Positions 43,981-53,379 of a stretch of DNA of 64,000 nt are shown in pieces. Location: assembly GCA_963793095.1 (NCBI GenBank), contig CAWBYY010000002.1:1426001-1490000 (forward strand), written 5' to 3'. This DNA is from CAVWDI01 sp963793095 (GTDB lineage: Bacteria; Chloroflexota; Anaerolineae; Anaerolineales; UBA4823). Each line of letters begins with the position of its first letter. Within the stretch, counting starts at the first letter, position 1. A program made the translations under genes and the position numbers. The notes under the pieces are model-generated. The model saw only the letters and a list, made by a program, of their open reading frames with translations, was not told where the DNA came from and ran no database searches.

Positions 43981-45186
43981 TTAATTTTCACTGGTCATAA
44001 TGAATAATGGATTCATTCCAAAACTATGATAAAAGGGACGCAGTCGTTCTGTGTTGTAATACTTATCAACCCTCACATTTTTTTTCGAGCTTGCTACCAC
44101 ATCAACCGGGACATTGTCATAGCGACCGTTACGCAAACACACAAGGCGTCCATGGATATCATTCATTATCAGATCTAGAGCCAGGTTTCCATAAGCCATA
44201 GGGACAATCGAATTTATTGCATCCGGGTCTCCCCCGCGTGTCAGGTAGCTTAATTTTTGTGTGATTGTATTAATTTGACGCCCATTATTGAATTTTGGCG
44301 ACAGCTTTTTTAGTTCCTCTGAAATTAAATCTCCGATTCCGCCCAGTTTCTTGTGTCCAAAATCATCCTGAGTTGCGTCCTCGAATACCATTTCTCCACC
44401 TTTGAACATCGCTCCTTCTGAGGCGAGCAGCACAGAATACTTGCTGGGATTTTTATTGCGGTCGTATACAAGCAGGTCAGTAAGCTGCTCGATATCAAAT
44501 TTGTACTCAGGAATCACACAGCGATTTGCTGCTCCAGCCATGGTGGGCAGCATTGCTGTAAAACCGGCATACCTTCCAAATACTTCCAGTACCAGGAAAC
44601 GTTCGTGCGATCCTGCGGAAGTCCGTAAGTTGTTTGATAGCTGTATTGTGCGTGTGATACATGTGCTGAATCCAATGCAGTAATCTGTTCCGGGAACATC
44701 GTTGTCCATTGTCTTTGGAATCGCCACGATCTTTTTTCCATCTTGAAACAAGCGCACCGCTACGCTGAGCGTGTCATCTCCCCCGATTGGAATGAGGTAA
44801 TCAATATTCAGGTAATCAAGATTCTTGATCACTTCAGGTATCAGATCGTTCGTCTCATTATTGTATTCATCTTTAAGGTGGTCGGGGACTGCGCTCTTCT
44901 TAACAGATTTAGGATTTGTTCTGGATGAATGTAGAAAGGTGCCTCCAGTTCGCCCGGCTTTATTTACCACTTCTTCGGTTAACAGCTGGAAACAACTGCT
45001 GTTGTCTGCATCTTTATCCCTGATCAAATCAACGAGTCCAGCCCAACCTCTGCGGATGCCGATAACATCGTATCCCTCACGAAGCGCCCTGATTGTTACA
45101 GCTCGAATAGCTGGATTCAAACCTGGCACATCCCCACCCCCAGTTAAAATCCCAATTACGCCCTTATTTTTTTTCGAAGTTGCCAT
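43981..45186 (-). CDS. 6-phosphofructokinase, PPi-dependent type by active-site residues
   Basis: 401 residues, family A PFK. GGDDT at residues 135-139 and PKTMDND at 157-163. In biochemically characterised members, the second Asp of GGDD and the Lys of PKTxDND mark pyrophosphate use, while ATP enzymes have GGDGS and PGTxDND. So PPi use is inferred from these two positions. It catalyses reversible fructose-6-phosphate phosphorylation. Other family signs include GRYAGFTA near residue 210. Confidence 0.85.
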   Translation of the reverse strand: MATSKKNKGVIGILTGGGDVPGLNPAIRAVTIRALREGYDVIGIRRGWAGLVDLIRDKDADNSSCFQLLTEEVVNKAGRTGGTFLHSSRTNPKSVKKSAVPDHLKDEYNNETNDLIPEVIKNLDYLNIDYLIPIGGDDTLSVAVRLFQDGKKIVAIPKTMDNDVPGTDYCIGFSTCITRTIQLSNNLRTSAGSHERFLVLEVFGRYAGFTAMLPTMAGAANRCVIPEYKFDIEQLTDLLVYDRNKNPSKYSVLLASEGAMFKGGEMVFEDATQDDFGHKKLGGIGDLISEELKKLSPKFNNGRQINTITQKLSYLTRGGDPDAINSIVPMAYGNLALDLIMNDIHGRLVCLRNGRYDNVPVDVVASSKKNVRVDKYYNTERLRPFYHSFGMNPLFIMTSEN

Positions 45187-45321
45187 AGAAATAACTCCAA
45201 TTCATAAATTGATTTAACAATAACTTTTATTTACATATAGCCAGTATTATATTGCGTTTTAGTAACTATGCTGAAAGTAATAATTATTGAATGAATAGTT
45301 AATGTGCAGATATTTGTTGAC

Positions 45322-47001
45322 TCATATACCTGGAGGTTCACGGTAAATTCCGAAGACTTCTTTCATAACTGAGACTATCTCGCCAAGGGTGGCATAGGCT
45401 TTGACAGCATCAATGATATAAGGCATGGTGTTCTCTCTTCCAAGGCACGCTGTTCGCAGACGATCCAAAGTCTGACCAACATATGCTGAATCCCGGCTGT
45501 TTCGCAGTTGTTCCAGGCGCGATAACTGGCGTGAATAACCCTCGGGGTCCATTTCAAGAATTGGAATCGTTACATGCTTATCGTCAGTGAAAGCGTTGAC
45601 TCCAACAATGTATCTTTTACTTTCATCGAGTTCTGATTGGAAGCGGTAAGCTGCATCAGCGATCTCGTTCTGGAAATAACCTTTTTCTATTGAAGGGATC
45701 ACTCCGCCTAATTCATCGATATTTTTAAAATAATCATATGCCTGGGATTCAATTTTGTTTGTTAGCGTTTCCAGAAAATATGAACCTCCAAACGAGTTGA
45801 CCGAGTCGCATACACCAGTTTCAGCAGCAATTATCTGTTGAGTCCGGAGAGCAATTGTTGCGGCCATTTCAGATGGAAGGGCCAATGCTTCATCCATACT
45901 GTTTGTGTGCAGGGATTGTGTCCCTCCCAGCACTGCAGCTAAAGCCTGTAATGCAACCCGGATGAGATTTAATTCGGGTTGTTGAGCGGTGAGAGAAACA
46001 CCAGCTGTTTGGGTATGAAAACGCATAAGCATTGACCTGGAGTTTTTGGCGCCAAAATTATCCCGCATTTCCCTGCTCCAGATGCGGCGGGCAGCCCTGT
46101 ACTTAGCTATTTCTTCAAAAAAATCATTGTGCGCATTGAAGAAAAATGATAAGCGAGGGGCAAATTCATCAATATCCAGACCCCGGTCGAGCGCCCAGCG
46201 GACATACTCCATTCCGTTAGCGAGTGTGAATGCAAGCTCCTGGGCGGCGGTAGAACCGGCTTCGCGGATATGGTATCCAGATATGCTGATTGTATTCCAG
46301 TGCGGTATATATTTCGACCCGTATTCAATGGTATCAGTCACCAAGCGCATTGATGGTTTTGGTGGGAAAATATATTCCTTCTGGGCTATATATTCCTTAA
46401 GAATATCATTTTGAATGGTCCCGCGTAACTTTTGCGATTGAAGCCCTTGATTTTCAGCAGCTGCAATATACATCGCCCAGATAATCGCTGCCGGTGAATT
46501 AATTGTCATACTGGTCGAAACCCTGTCCAACGGGATATTTTCCAAAAGAATTTCCATATCCTTCAGGGAGGAGACAGCCACGCCACATTTTCCAAATTCA
46601 CCGGCTGCAGTTGGGTCATCACTGTCCAATCCCATCAGGGTGGGCAAATCAAAAGCAATTGAAAGGCCGGTTTGTCCTTGGTCGAGCAGGTATTTAAACC
46701 TTGCGTTTGTTTCTTCTGGGGTTCCGAAGCCTGCAAACATTCTTTTTGTCCATACTCTGCTGCGGTACATGGTTGGGTGGATGCCGCGCGTGAATGGGTA
46801 ATCGCCGGGATAACCAATATCAGATTCGATATCCAAATCTTTCAGATCTATCGGTGTGTAGAGGCGATTAATTGGTTCGGATGATACTGTGAAAAAATCG
46901 CGGCTTAACTCCGGTTTCTTTTTTATTATTCTTTCGAGAGTATCCTTTTCCCAATTCAGAAAAGATCTCTTTATCGATTCAAATTCTTGTTGGTCTGGCA
47001 C
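45322..47001 (-). CDS. Methylmalonyl-CoA mutase, large catalytic subunit
   Basis: 559 residues. Contains only the TIM-barrel acyl-CoA-binding half (e.g. PGDYPFTRG.H.TMYR, FDLPTLMG) and ends without a B12 domain, so it requires the small subunit encoded at 32054-32464, about 13 kb away on the other strand. HTNSMDEALALPSE and RTQQIIA are hallmark segments. The separation of the two subunits within the genome is a common arrangement in archaea and some bacteria. Confidence 0.93.
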   Translation of the reverse strand: MPDQQEFESIKRSFLNWEKDTLERIIKKKPELSRDFFTVSSEPINRLYTPIDLKDLDIESDIGYPGDYPFTRGIHPTMYRSRVWTKRMFAGFGTPEETNARFKYLLDQGQTGLSIAFDLPTLMGLDSDDPTAAGEFGKCGVAVSSLKDMEILLENIPLDRVSTSMTINSPAAIIWAMYIAAAENQGLQSQKLRGTIQNDILKEYIAQKEYIFPPKPSMRLVTDTIEYGSKYIPHWNTISISGYHIREAGSTAAQELAFTLANGMEYVRWALDRGLDIDEFAPRLSFFFNAHNDFFEEIAKYRAARRIWSREMRDNFGAKNSRSMLMRFHTQTAGVSLTAQQPELNLIRVALQALAAVLGGTQSLHTNSMDEALALPSEMAATIALRTQQIIAAETGVCDSVNSFGGSYFLETLTNKIESQAYDYFKNIDELGGVIPSIEKGYFQNEIADAAYRFQSELDESKRYIVGVNAFTDDKHVTIPILEMDPEGYSRQLSRLEQLRNSRDSAYVGQTLDRLRTACLGRENTMPYIIDAVKAYATLGEIVSVMKEVFGIYREPPGI

Positions 47002-47142
47002 AAAATACTCCTGGTTTTTTTCGATGGTGTGATAAAAAAAATTATAGCATCATGGTCAGCAGAAATAATCACTCTTTCTGAATTTATTCGTAAAAACGAA
47101 AACCGAGTTCGAGGGATTATTTATACCGGAAATTTTTTCAGG

Positions 47143-48057
47143 TCATGCAAGAAAATTTATGATTGCCGGTGTAATATCAGTGAGGTCTTTCATCCCAGAG
47201 GTAAATTTACTTCTCAAATGCGCTGAGCCAATAATTAAAGCCGGTACAGGATTCTCTGTATGTTTTCTGGTGCTCAAATCTTCCAGATTTCCATGGTCCG
47301 ATGTAATTAAAATCAAACTATTTTTAGAATTCCAGTTGTCCAATAAACCGCCAATGACTGTATCAAAATCCTCCAGCAGCTTGCAGGCAATCTTCATGTC
47401 GCGACCATGACCGGCATAATCACTCAACCAGTATTCAAAAAGAGTAAAATCAAATTCTGATGCCAGTTTTGCGATTCGGTAACCAGCTTCTGACAGCGTT
47501 AATTCAGGAATATTTTCGATTCCAAGATGGTTTTTCCATCCTGCGCCAGTGAAATCTGCAGAGACAGCTTTCCCGTTTATTAAAGCTGCCTGTGTATATA
47601 ATGGAATACCCGCGCTTATTACTGTAAGCGGTAAGGCTGCATACAGCCTTTTTTTTGATCTGATAGCATCAAAATAACCCGGAGGGTATGCATTCAGAAA
47701 AGATATATTTTTACCAGCCATTCGCAGTGTCTTTAACAGGTTCCCGCTTTCTATTATGTCAGCTATTGCCTGGTTAGGTTTCGGGCCATAATGGTAACCA
47801 AGTTCCACAGGGATATTCCTGCCCGTCATCAAAACCGCCTGACCGGTTGCAGATTGAGGCAATCCTGCAACCTGCAGGCTTGCATCAAGAGCTAATAAGG
47901 TGGCTCTCTCTGAATTTATGGGCGCATGTTCTATTGTTAATTTAGCCCCGTCGATCAACCCTCTGATCACAGGCATACTGGCGCGGGTAAAAGGATTGGT
48001 CTCCGGGTTATCTGGACCCAATCCGATACCATCAACGAAGATAAACAGCAGGTTCAT
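47143..48057 (-). CDS. Alkaline-phosphatase-superfamily metalloenzyme (phosphomutase-like)
   Basis: 304 residues. Metal-binding landmarks of the superfamily: FIFVDGIGLG near the start (Asp), SDYAGHGRD, and SDHGNLED near the end. It matches cofactor-independent phosphoglycerate/phosphopento-mutase-type metalloenzymes, but is short, so the substrate is not predictable. It overlaps the preceding methyltransferase stop by four bases (ATGA), so the two are translationally coupled. Confidence 0.7.
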   Translation of the reverse strand: MNLLFIFVDGIGLGPDNPETNPFTRASMPVIRGLIDGAKLTIEHAPINSERATLLALDASLQVAGLPQSATGQAVLMTGRNIPVELGYHYGPKPNQAIADIIESGNLLKTLRMAGKNISFLNAYPPGYFDAIRSKKRLYAALPLTVISAGIPLYTQAALINGKAVSADFTGAGWKNHLGIENIPELTLSEAGYRIAKLASEFDFTLFEYWLSDYAGHGRDMKIACKLLEDFDTVIGGLLDNWNSKNSLILITSDHGNLEDLSTRKHTENPVPALIIGSAHLRSKFTSGMKDLTDITPAIINFLA

Positions 48058-48617
48058 TTTTTATATAATAACCACAATGAGGGAATTTCACCCCTCTCTG
48101 TGGTGTCCTTTCTGTAAATCAGACTCATCAGATTTGAAAGTTCTTTAAGGTCGCTATCATCTATTCCAGTATCAGATTTTATTTTGGATTTGTACCAAGT
48201 GTATAACAAATAATCTCCTCCTTCATTTAATAACCTGGGCAAGTCGTGTAAATATCCCTCTTTTTCGGTTTTATTCAGGGAGTGGAAACATCCAATATCA
48301 AGGATTAAATCAAATTTCCCGTCAATGGTTTTTAATCGACTAACATCGTCCTGATAGAACTGGATGTTGACTCCTGCTTCAGCTGATTTTTGACGGGCTG
48401 TTCGGATAGCTCGCATTGAAAAATCCACACCCGTGGAGTTCCACCCGTGTTTTGCGAGCGTAATAGCATTTGTCCCAGTACCGCAGCCCAAATCGAGAGA
48501 CCTTCCGGGTTGATTTTTCTGGATATATTCCAATAGTTCCGGAGGGGATATTCCAGTGTCCCAGGGTGGATTCCCGAGGTACCAGATAAAAAACGTCAGC
48601 CGTCTTAAAAAACTCAT
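48054..48617 (-). CDS. SAM-dependent methyltransferase, class I
   Basis: About 187 residues from ATG 48617 (MSFLRR…). SAM-binding motif LDLGCGTGTN, then a Rossmann fold and acidic D.. (FYQDDV). Resembles TehB/ubiquinone-type methyltransferases; substrate unknown. I chose 48617 because an upstream TTG at 48707 would begin inside the promoter of the divergent EF-G-like gene (TTGACA at 48701-48706). Coupled to the next gene by a four-base overlap. Confidence 0.8.
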   Translation of the reverse strand: MSFLRRLTFFIWYLGNPPWDTGISPPELLEYIQKNQPGRSLDLGCGTGTNAITLAKHGWNSTGVDFSMRAIRTARQKSAEAGVNIQFYQDDVSRLKTIDGKFDLILDIGCFHSLNKTEKEGYLHDLPRLLNEGGDYLLYTWYKSKIKSDTGIDDSDLKELSNLMSLIYRKDTTERGEIPSLWLLYKK

Positions 48618-48700
48618 TTGAATATATCTTAATCCATTAATTTTTGATTTTTCTCCAACACCTGAATATTCAAATTCATATGAAAATTGGTACCAAATCT

Positions 48701-48729
48701 TTGACAATGTGAAAGAGATAACTTACAAT
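48701..48729 (+). promoter_or_regulatory. Strong sigma70-type promoter of the EF-G-like gene
   Basis: TTGACA (48701-48706), a 17-base spacer, and TACAAT (48724-48729). The start codon is at 48771, so the leader is about 35 bases. Confidence 0.85.
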
Positions 48730-48770
48730 CTAAGGCTGCCATAAATCACTCCATAAGGAAGGTTGTTCAA

Positions 48771-50840
48771 ATGAAAGAATATACCACGGATGCTATTCGT
48801 AATATCGCACTGGTATCCCATAGTGGCGCAGGAAAAACAATGCTAGCAGAGGCGTTTTTGCATTTTACTGGAGCTACAACGCGCCTGGGGCAAATCGAGG
48901 ATGGTTCAACTGCTTCAGATTTCGAAGATGAGGAGATCCGCCGGAATTTATCGCTTTCGACTGCGATTATCCCGGTGGAATACAAGGACAACAAAATCAA
49001 TATCCTGGATACTCCTGGCTATACTGATTTTATAGGGGAAGTAATTTCTGCCTTAAGTGTGGTGGATGGCGCCCTGGTTCTGGTTGATTCGGTCTCAGGC
49101 GCTGAAGTAGGAACTGAGATCGCATGGAATTATTGTGATGATTTTAATTTACCGCGTTTTGTTGTTATTAATAAAATGAACCGGGACAATGCAAATTTTG
49201 AAAAAGCCCTGGCATCTGTGAGTTTGTTGTCCTCTATACGTCTTATTCCAGTCCAACTTCCCTGGGGTGAACGGTCGGAATTTAAAGGTGTTCTGGATCT
49301 ATTAACCATGAAAGCGTATTCTGGAGATGGGAAAGAAGTTGGGGATATCCCCGCTGAATTCCAGGATCAAGTTGAGAATGCCCGGATGGAATTGATCGAA
49401 GCAGCTGCAGAAGGGGAAGATGCATTATTAGAAAAATACCTTGAAGGAGAAGCCCTTTCTGCGGAAGAAATCGAAAGAGGCCTGAGAAAGGTTGTGAGGG
49501 AGAAAGCGTTTATCCCTGTTTTTGTATCTGCAGGTTCAGCCGAAATTGGTATCTCCAGATTGCTGGATGCAATAATTGAATTGATGCCTTCCCCAGCCCA
49601 GGCACCTGTAAAATTAGCAGTGGGCAAGGGCGGCGAAGAGGAACTCGAACCATCGGACGATAATCCGTTGGGTGCCTATGTATGGAAAACAACTGCAGAC
49701 CCATTCGTCGGAAAAATCACCTATTTTAGGGTTTATTCAGGATTGATGAGTTCCGATACCCGGGTATGGAATCAAGCCAAAACTTCTGAAGAACGGATTG
49801 GTACTCTGCAATTACTGCGCGGCAAGGAACAAATCGGCATTAAAAATGTCCATGCGGGGGATATTGCCACTGTTCCCAAACTCAGCCACACATCAACCGG
49901 GGATACGCTGTGCGATAAGGGTCATCCAATCCAATTTAATGTCCCGGAATTTCCGAACGCCCTATATCGAGTGGCTGTATCACCGGGCACTCAGGCAGAT
50001 TCAGCAAAAATCAGCCCTACGTTGACAAAATTGAGCGATGAAGATATGACCCTTTCCTGGTACCAGGAGGCGAGTACCAACCAGACTATCCTGCAGGGAA
50101 TGGGTGACCAGCATATTGATGTCGCCATTCGAAAGGCTGAAACAAAATTCCAGACCGGATTAAAAATGGAAGAACTTAAAGTGCCCTACCAGGAAACTAT
50201 TACAAAAGACGGGGACGCAAGATACCGCCATAAAAAGCAGACCGGCGGAGCGGGACAGTTCGCAGAAGTAGCCATGCGAGTAAGCCCCAATGAAGAAGAG
50301 ATTTACGTATTTAAAAATGATGTTTTTGGCGGGGCGATCTCCTCAGGTTACATGACCGCGATTGAAAAAGGCATCAAAGTGGTTATGCGTGATGGCGTCA
50401 TTGCTGGCTTCCCGGTCCAAAATGTATCCGTTTCGGTGTATGATGGAAAGGAGCATCCTGTCGACTCGAAACCGGTCGCATTCGAAGTCGCCGGCAGGGA
50501 GGCATTCAAAATGGCAGTCAGAGATGCTGCCCCGGTACTTTTAGAACCAATCGTTAACGTGCGCATCATCGTTCCAGAAGCTAATATGGGCGATATTCTC
50601 GGGGACCTGAACACCCGCAGGGCCCGGGTCCAGGGGATGGATACAGAAAAAGGGCGGTCAGTTGTAACCGCAAAAGTCCCCCTGGCAGAGATGCTGAGGT
50701 ACACAACCGACTTACGTTCTATGACTGGAGGCCGGGGAGTTTTCACCTTGGAACATTCACATTATGAGGTCGTCCCGACCCATATCGCCCAGGAAGTGAT
50801 TGACGCTCGTTTGAAAGAAGTGGAATCTAAAGAAGAATAA
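48771..50840 (+). CDS. EF-G-like translation GTPase (EF-G2 type)
   Basis: 689 residues with all EF-G domains. The G1 loop reads SHSGAGKT (residues 16-23) instead of AHIDAGKTT, typical of the EF-G-like second paralogue rather than the housekeeping factor; DTPGYTDF and NKMNRD are canonical. So I call it an EF-G-like protein, not the principal fusA, though the genome may contain another. Shine-Dalgarno AAGGAAGG and a strong promoter suggest high expression. Confidence 0.85.
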   Translation: MKEYTTDAIRNIALVSHSGAGKTMLAEAFLHFTGATTRLGQIEDGSTASDFEDEEIRRNLSLSTAIIPVEYKDNKINILDTPGYTDFIGEVISALSVVDGALVLVDSVSGAEVGTEIAWNYCDDFNLPRFVVINKMNRDNANFEKALASVSLLSSIRLIPVQLPWGERSEFKGVLDLLTMKAYSGDGKEVGDIPAEFQDQVENARMELIEAAAEGEDALLEKYLEGEALSAEEIERGLRKVVREKAFIPVFVSAGSAEIGISRLLDAIIELMPSPAQAPVKLAVGKGGEEELEPSDDNPLGAYVWKTTADPFVGKITYFRVYSGLMSSDTRVWNQAKTSEERIGTLQLLRGKEQIGIKNVHAGDIATVPKLSHTSTGDTLCDKGHPIQFNVPEFPNALYRVAVSPGTQADSAKISPTLTKLSDEDMTLSWYQEASTNQTILQGMGDQHIDVAIRKAETKFQTGLKMEELKVPYQETITKDGDARYRHKKQTGGAGQFAEVAMRVSPNEEEIYVFKNDVFGGAISSGYMTAIEKGIKVVMRDGVIAGFPVQNVSVSVYDGKEHPVDSKPVAFEVAGREAFKMAVRDAAPVLLEPIVNVRIIVPEANMGDILGDLNTRRARVQGMDTEKGRSVVTAKVPLAEMLRYTTDLRSMTGGRGVFTLEHSHYEVVPTHIAQEVIDARLKEVESKEE

Positions 50841-50896
50841 AAACCAGCAGCGCTTCATTTCACCAGCGGTTATTTTGGGGGTGATAAAATATATTG

Positions 50897-51553
50897 ATGG
50901 CTGAAATTCCCTTATTCCCTTTGAATACTGTTCTCTTTCCGGGAACGCATTTGCATCTTCATATATTTGAAGAACGTTATAAGGTCATGATATCGAGCTG
51001 TTTAGAGGATAAGGTTCCTTTTGGGGTTTTGTTGATTAAGCGGGGATTCGAAGCTTTTGATAAAGATGTGGAACCGTTTCGCATAGGATGTACAGCCGCC
51101 ATTCATCGAATTGAAAATCTAGATAATGGAAATTTTAATATCGTCGTCAGAGGGCTGGAAAGGTTCCGCCTGTTATCGATACTGAAAATTAATCAGCCTT
51201 ATTCAGTCGGAAAGATCAAAATGTTTCCTTATAAAAGCACCATAAGGAGCGGATGGGAAACAAGCTTCAATGAATTATCTTCCCTGGTAAAAAGATACCT
51301 GAATAAATTCTCTAAAGAAAGAAAAAATGTGATTGATATTGGCAGGATTCCGGATACTCCTTTTGAATTGGCGACATTTTCGTCAAATATCCTGCTTATC
51401 TCCACCCTGAAAAAACAATATCTTTTATCTCTGGAAAGTGTTGATGATTTACTGGATGAACTCGTATCAATTTATAAACGAGAAGTAGCAATCCTGGATG
51501 TATTGTTGATGGAAAGGAAAACTGTTTCGCTTGGCGCGTTTTCGATAAATTGA
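50897..51553 (+). CDS. LON N-terminal (PUA-like) domain protein
   Basis: 218 residues from ATG 50897, which follows GGGGGTGA. Begins IPLFPLNTVLFPGTHLHLHIFEERY, the signature of the Lon substrate-binding domain; it lacks the AAA+ and protease domains. These stand-alone proteins are of uncertain function, possibly binding unfolded protein. It starts 53 bases after the EF-G-like stop, and the ABC operon begins 16 bases after its own stop. Confidence 0.8.
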   Translation: MAEIPLFPLNTVLFPGTHLHLHIFEERYKVMISSCLEDKVPFGVLLIKRGFEAFDKDVEPFRIGCTAAIHRIENLDNGNFNIVVRGLERFRLLSILKINQPYSVGKIKMFPYKSTIRSGWETSFNELSSLVKRYLNKFSKERKNVIDIGRIPDTPFELATFSSNILLISTLKKQYLLSLESVDDLLDELVSIYKREVAILDVLLMERKTVSLGAFSIN

Positions 51554-51569
51554 TTCAGCGGAGGGAAAA

Positions 51570-53102
51570 ATGATTTCTAAAAAACCATTTGGAAAACAAA
51601 TATTCAGGTTAATTGTTTTGTTTGCCCTGCTCAGTGTTTTAATCCAGGCATGTGGACAGGCGCCCCAAGGTGAAGATACTGCGGATGAAGCCTTTCGAGT
51701 TGCCATGCAACCAATTGTCCAAACCGATCCAGCTTTGATTTCCTCAGACAGTGAGGTCCTGGTTGCAAACCATGTGTTTGATTATCTAATTGATATTGAT
51801 GCTCAAAACAATGTTGTACCCCGTCTCGCCCAGGAATGGAGTGCCAGTAAGGATGGAAGAAATTACACATTTAAAATCGTTGAAGGGGTTAAATTCCACG
51901 ATGGAACTCCTTTGAGCGCAGAAGATATTGTCTGGACATTCAACAGACTTCGTGAACCGCAGGCTGAGTTTCCCACGAGCGATCTTTATAAAAATATAAA
52001 GAACATCGAAACAAACGGGGAGTCAGAGGTCGTTTTCGAATTGTATGAACCAAACCCATTCTTTCTTTATGACCTGAGCGACAATCATGCTTTGATTCTG
52101 AAATCGAATACGGAGGACCCCGGTCAATTTAATGGAACAGGGCCATTTGTTGTAAAAGAATACAGCCCGGAGGACCGGATTGTATTAGAAGCTAACTCAG
52201 AATACTGGTTGGATGGCATTCCAAAAATCAACAATTTAGAGATCATTTTTTTCCCTGATGAGACCGCATCTGTTGACGCTCTTAAAAGCGGGCAGGTTGA
52301 CCTGGTGATGCGAATGCCAACCGGACTTTACGCGGACGTGAAAGATGAGCCAGGCATCGATACTTTTGACATACCGACAAACGGATTTGATCTGGTCAGA
52401 CTTCGATCGGACCGTGAACCTGGCAGCAATCCGAAGGTGATCCAGGCATTAAAATTAGCGACTGACCGGGAAGCGATCTTAAACCTGGTCCAGCAGGGGT
52501 ACGGGGCAATCGGGCGGGACAGCCCGATTGGACCGATGTATACGAGCTATTATTCTGAAGAAACAGCCCTTCCTGAAAGAGATGTAGAAGCGGCGAAATT
52601 TCTGCTGGGGGAAGCGGGTTACGGGGATGGATTGTCTCTGGAACTGCACACTCCTGACACAGGTGGGAGACCAGACCTGGCGGCAGTACTGAAAGAGCAG
52701 TGGCAGGCAGCAGGCGTTGATGTTGATATTATTGTCGAACCGGAGAGCGTTTATTACGGTGAAGACGGCTGGTTAGAAGTGCCGTTGGGCATCACAGGCT
52801 GGGGCTCGAGACCGTACCCGCAGTTTTACCTTGATGTAATGCTGGTATGCGGTGCCAAGTGGAACGAGTCACACTTCTGTGATGAGGAGTTTGACAGACT
52901 TGCAAAGATTGCCGGCACGACAATGGATGAGGAAGAACGGATCAATGCCTACGCCAAAATCCAGGCACTTCTGTTAGAACGGGGCCCGGTTATCATCCCC
53001 TATTTCTTTGCCCAATTCGGGGCTGTTAATAATGAGTTTACCGGTTTTGTATTAAAACCATTTGCGGGCCGGTCCGATTTTCGGAGGGTTAGCAAGCAGT
53101 GA
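51570..53102 (+). CDS. ABC transporter substrate-binding lipoprotein, peptide/nickel type
   Basis: 510 residues, SBP_bac_5 family. Lipobox LIQACG at about residue 26. Typical WTFNRLREP and GTGPFVVKEYSPEDRI features. First gene of the transporter operon, with GGAGGG Shine-Dalgarno. Likely binds oligopeptides or similar; the exact ligand cannot be assigned. Confidence 0.85.
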   Translation: MISKKPFGKQIFRLIVLFALLSVLIQACGQAPQGEDTADEAFRVAMQPIVQTDPALISSDSEVLVANHVFDYLIDIDAQNNVVPRLAQEWSASKDGRNYTFKIVEGVKFHDGTPLSAEDIVWTFNRLREPQAEFPTSDLYKNIKNIETNGESEVVFELYEPNPFFLYDLSDNHALILKSNTEDPGQFNGTGPFVVKEYSPEDRIVLEANSEYWLDGIPKINNLEIIFFPDETASVDALKSGQVDLVMRMPTGLYADVKDEPGIDTFDIPTNGFDLVRLRSDREPGSNPKVIQALKLATDREAILNLVQQGYGAIGRDSPIGPMYTSYYSEETALPERDVEAAKFLLGEAGYGDGLSLELHTPDTGGRPDLAAVLKEQWQAAGVDVDIIVEPESVYYGEDGWLEVPLGITGWGSRPYPQFYLDVMLVCGAKWNESHFCDEEFDRLAKIAGTTMDEEERINAYAKIQALLLERGPVIIPYFFAQFGAVNNEFTGFVLKPFAGRSDFRRVSKQ

Positions 53103-53379
53103 ATCTCAGCTTCGATTCGGGATATGGGATAAAAATTCTAACAACAATCTAAAGCATAAAATAAGCGATAACGAAAATCCAGTAAAAAAGATACCTCAAG
53201 TTGAAAATAACATTCTTCTCCCTGGTTATGTAATAAAATTCTAATTAAGGGAGGAGAATTTATTTTAAGCCTAATGGATGGTAATCGGGCACAACCAGGT
53301 AAACTGCGGAGCGAGTGAGAGACGGTTCTCCCAAAACAAGGGTTATTTATCCGTGATTTTTAAGGTTTAGCGAATTAAT
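53103..53379 (+). other. Intergenic region inside the transporter operon
   Basis: 277 bases between the substrate-binding gene and the permease gene. No ORF or clear hairpin was found; possibly a second internal promoter, but no boxes were recognised. Confidence 0.3.

Noticed and set aside
48618..48707. Earlier TTG start for the methyltransferase
   Set aside because: It would start inside the -35 of the strong promoter of the divergent EF-G-like gene; the extra residues look unlike the family.
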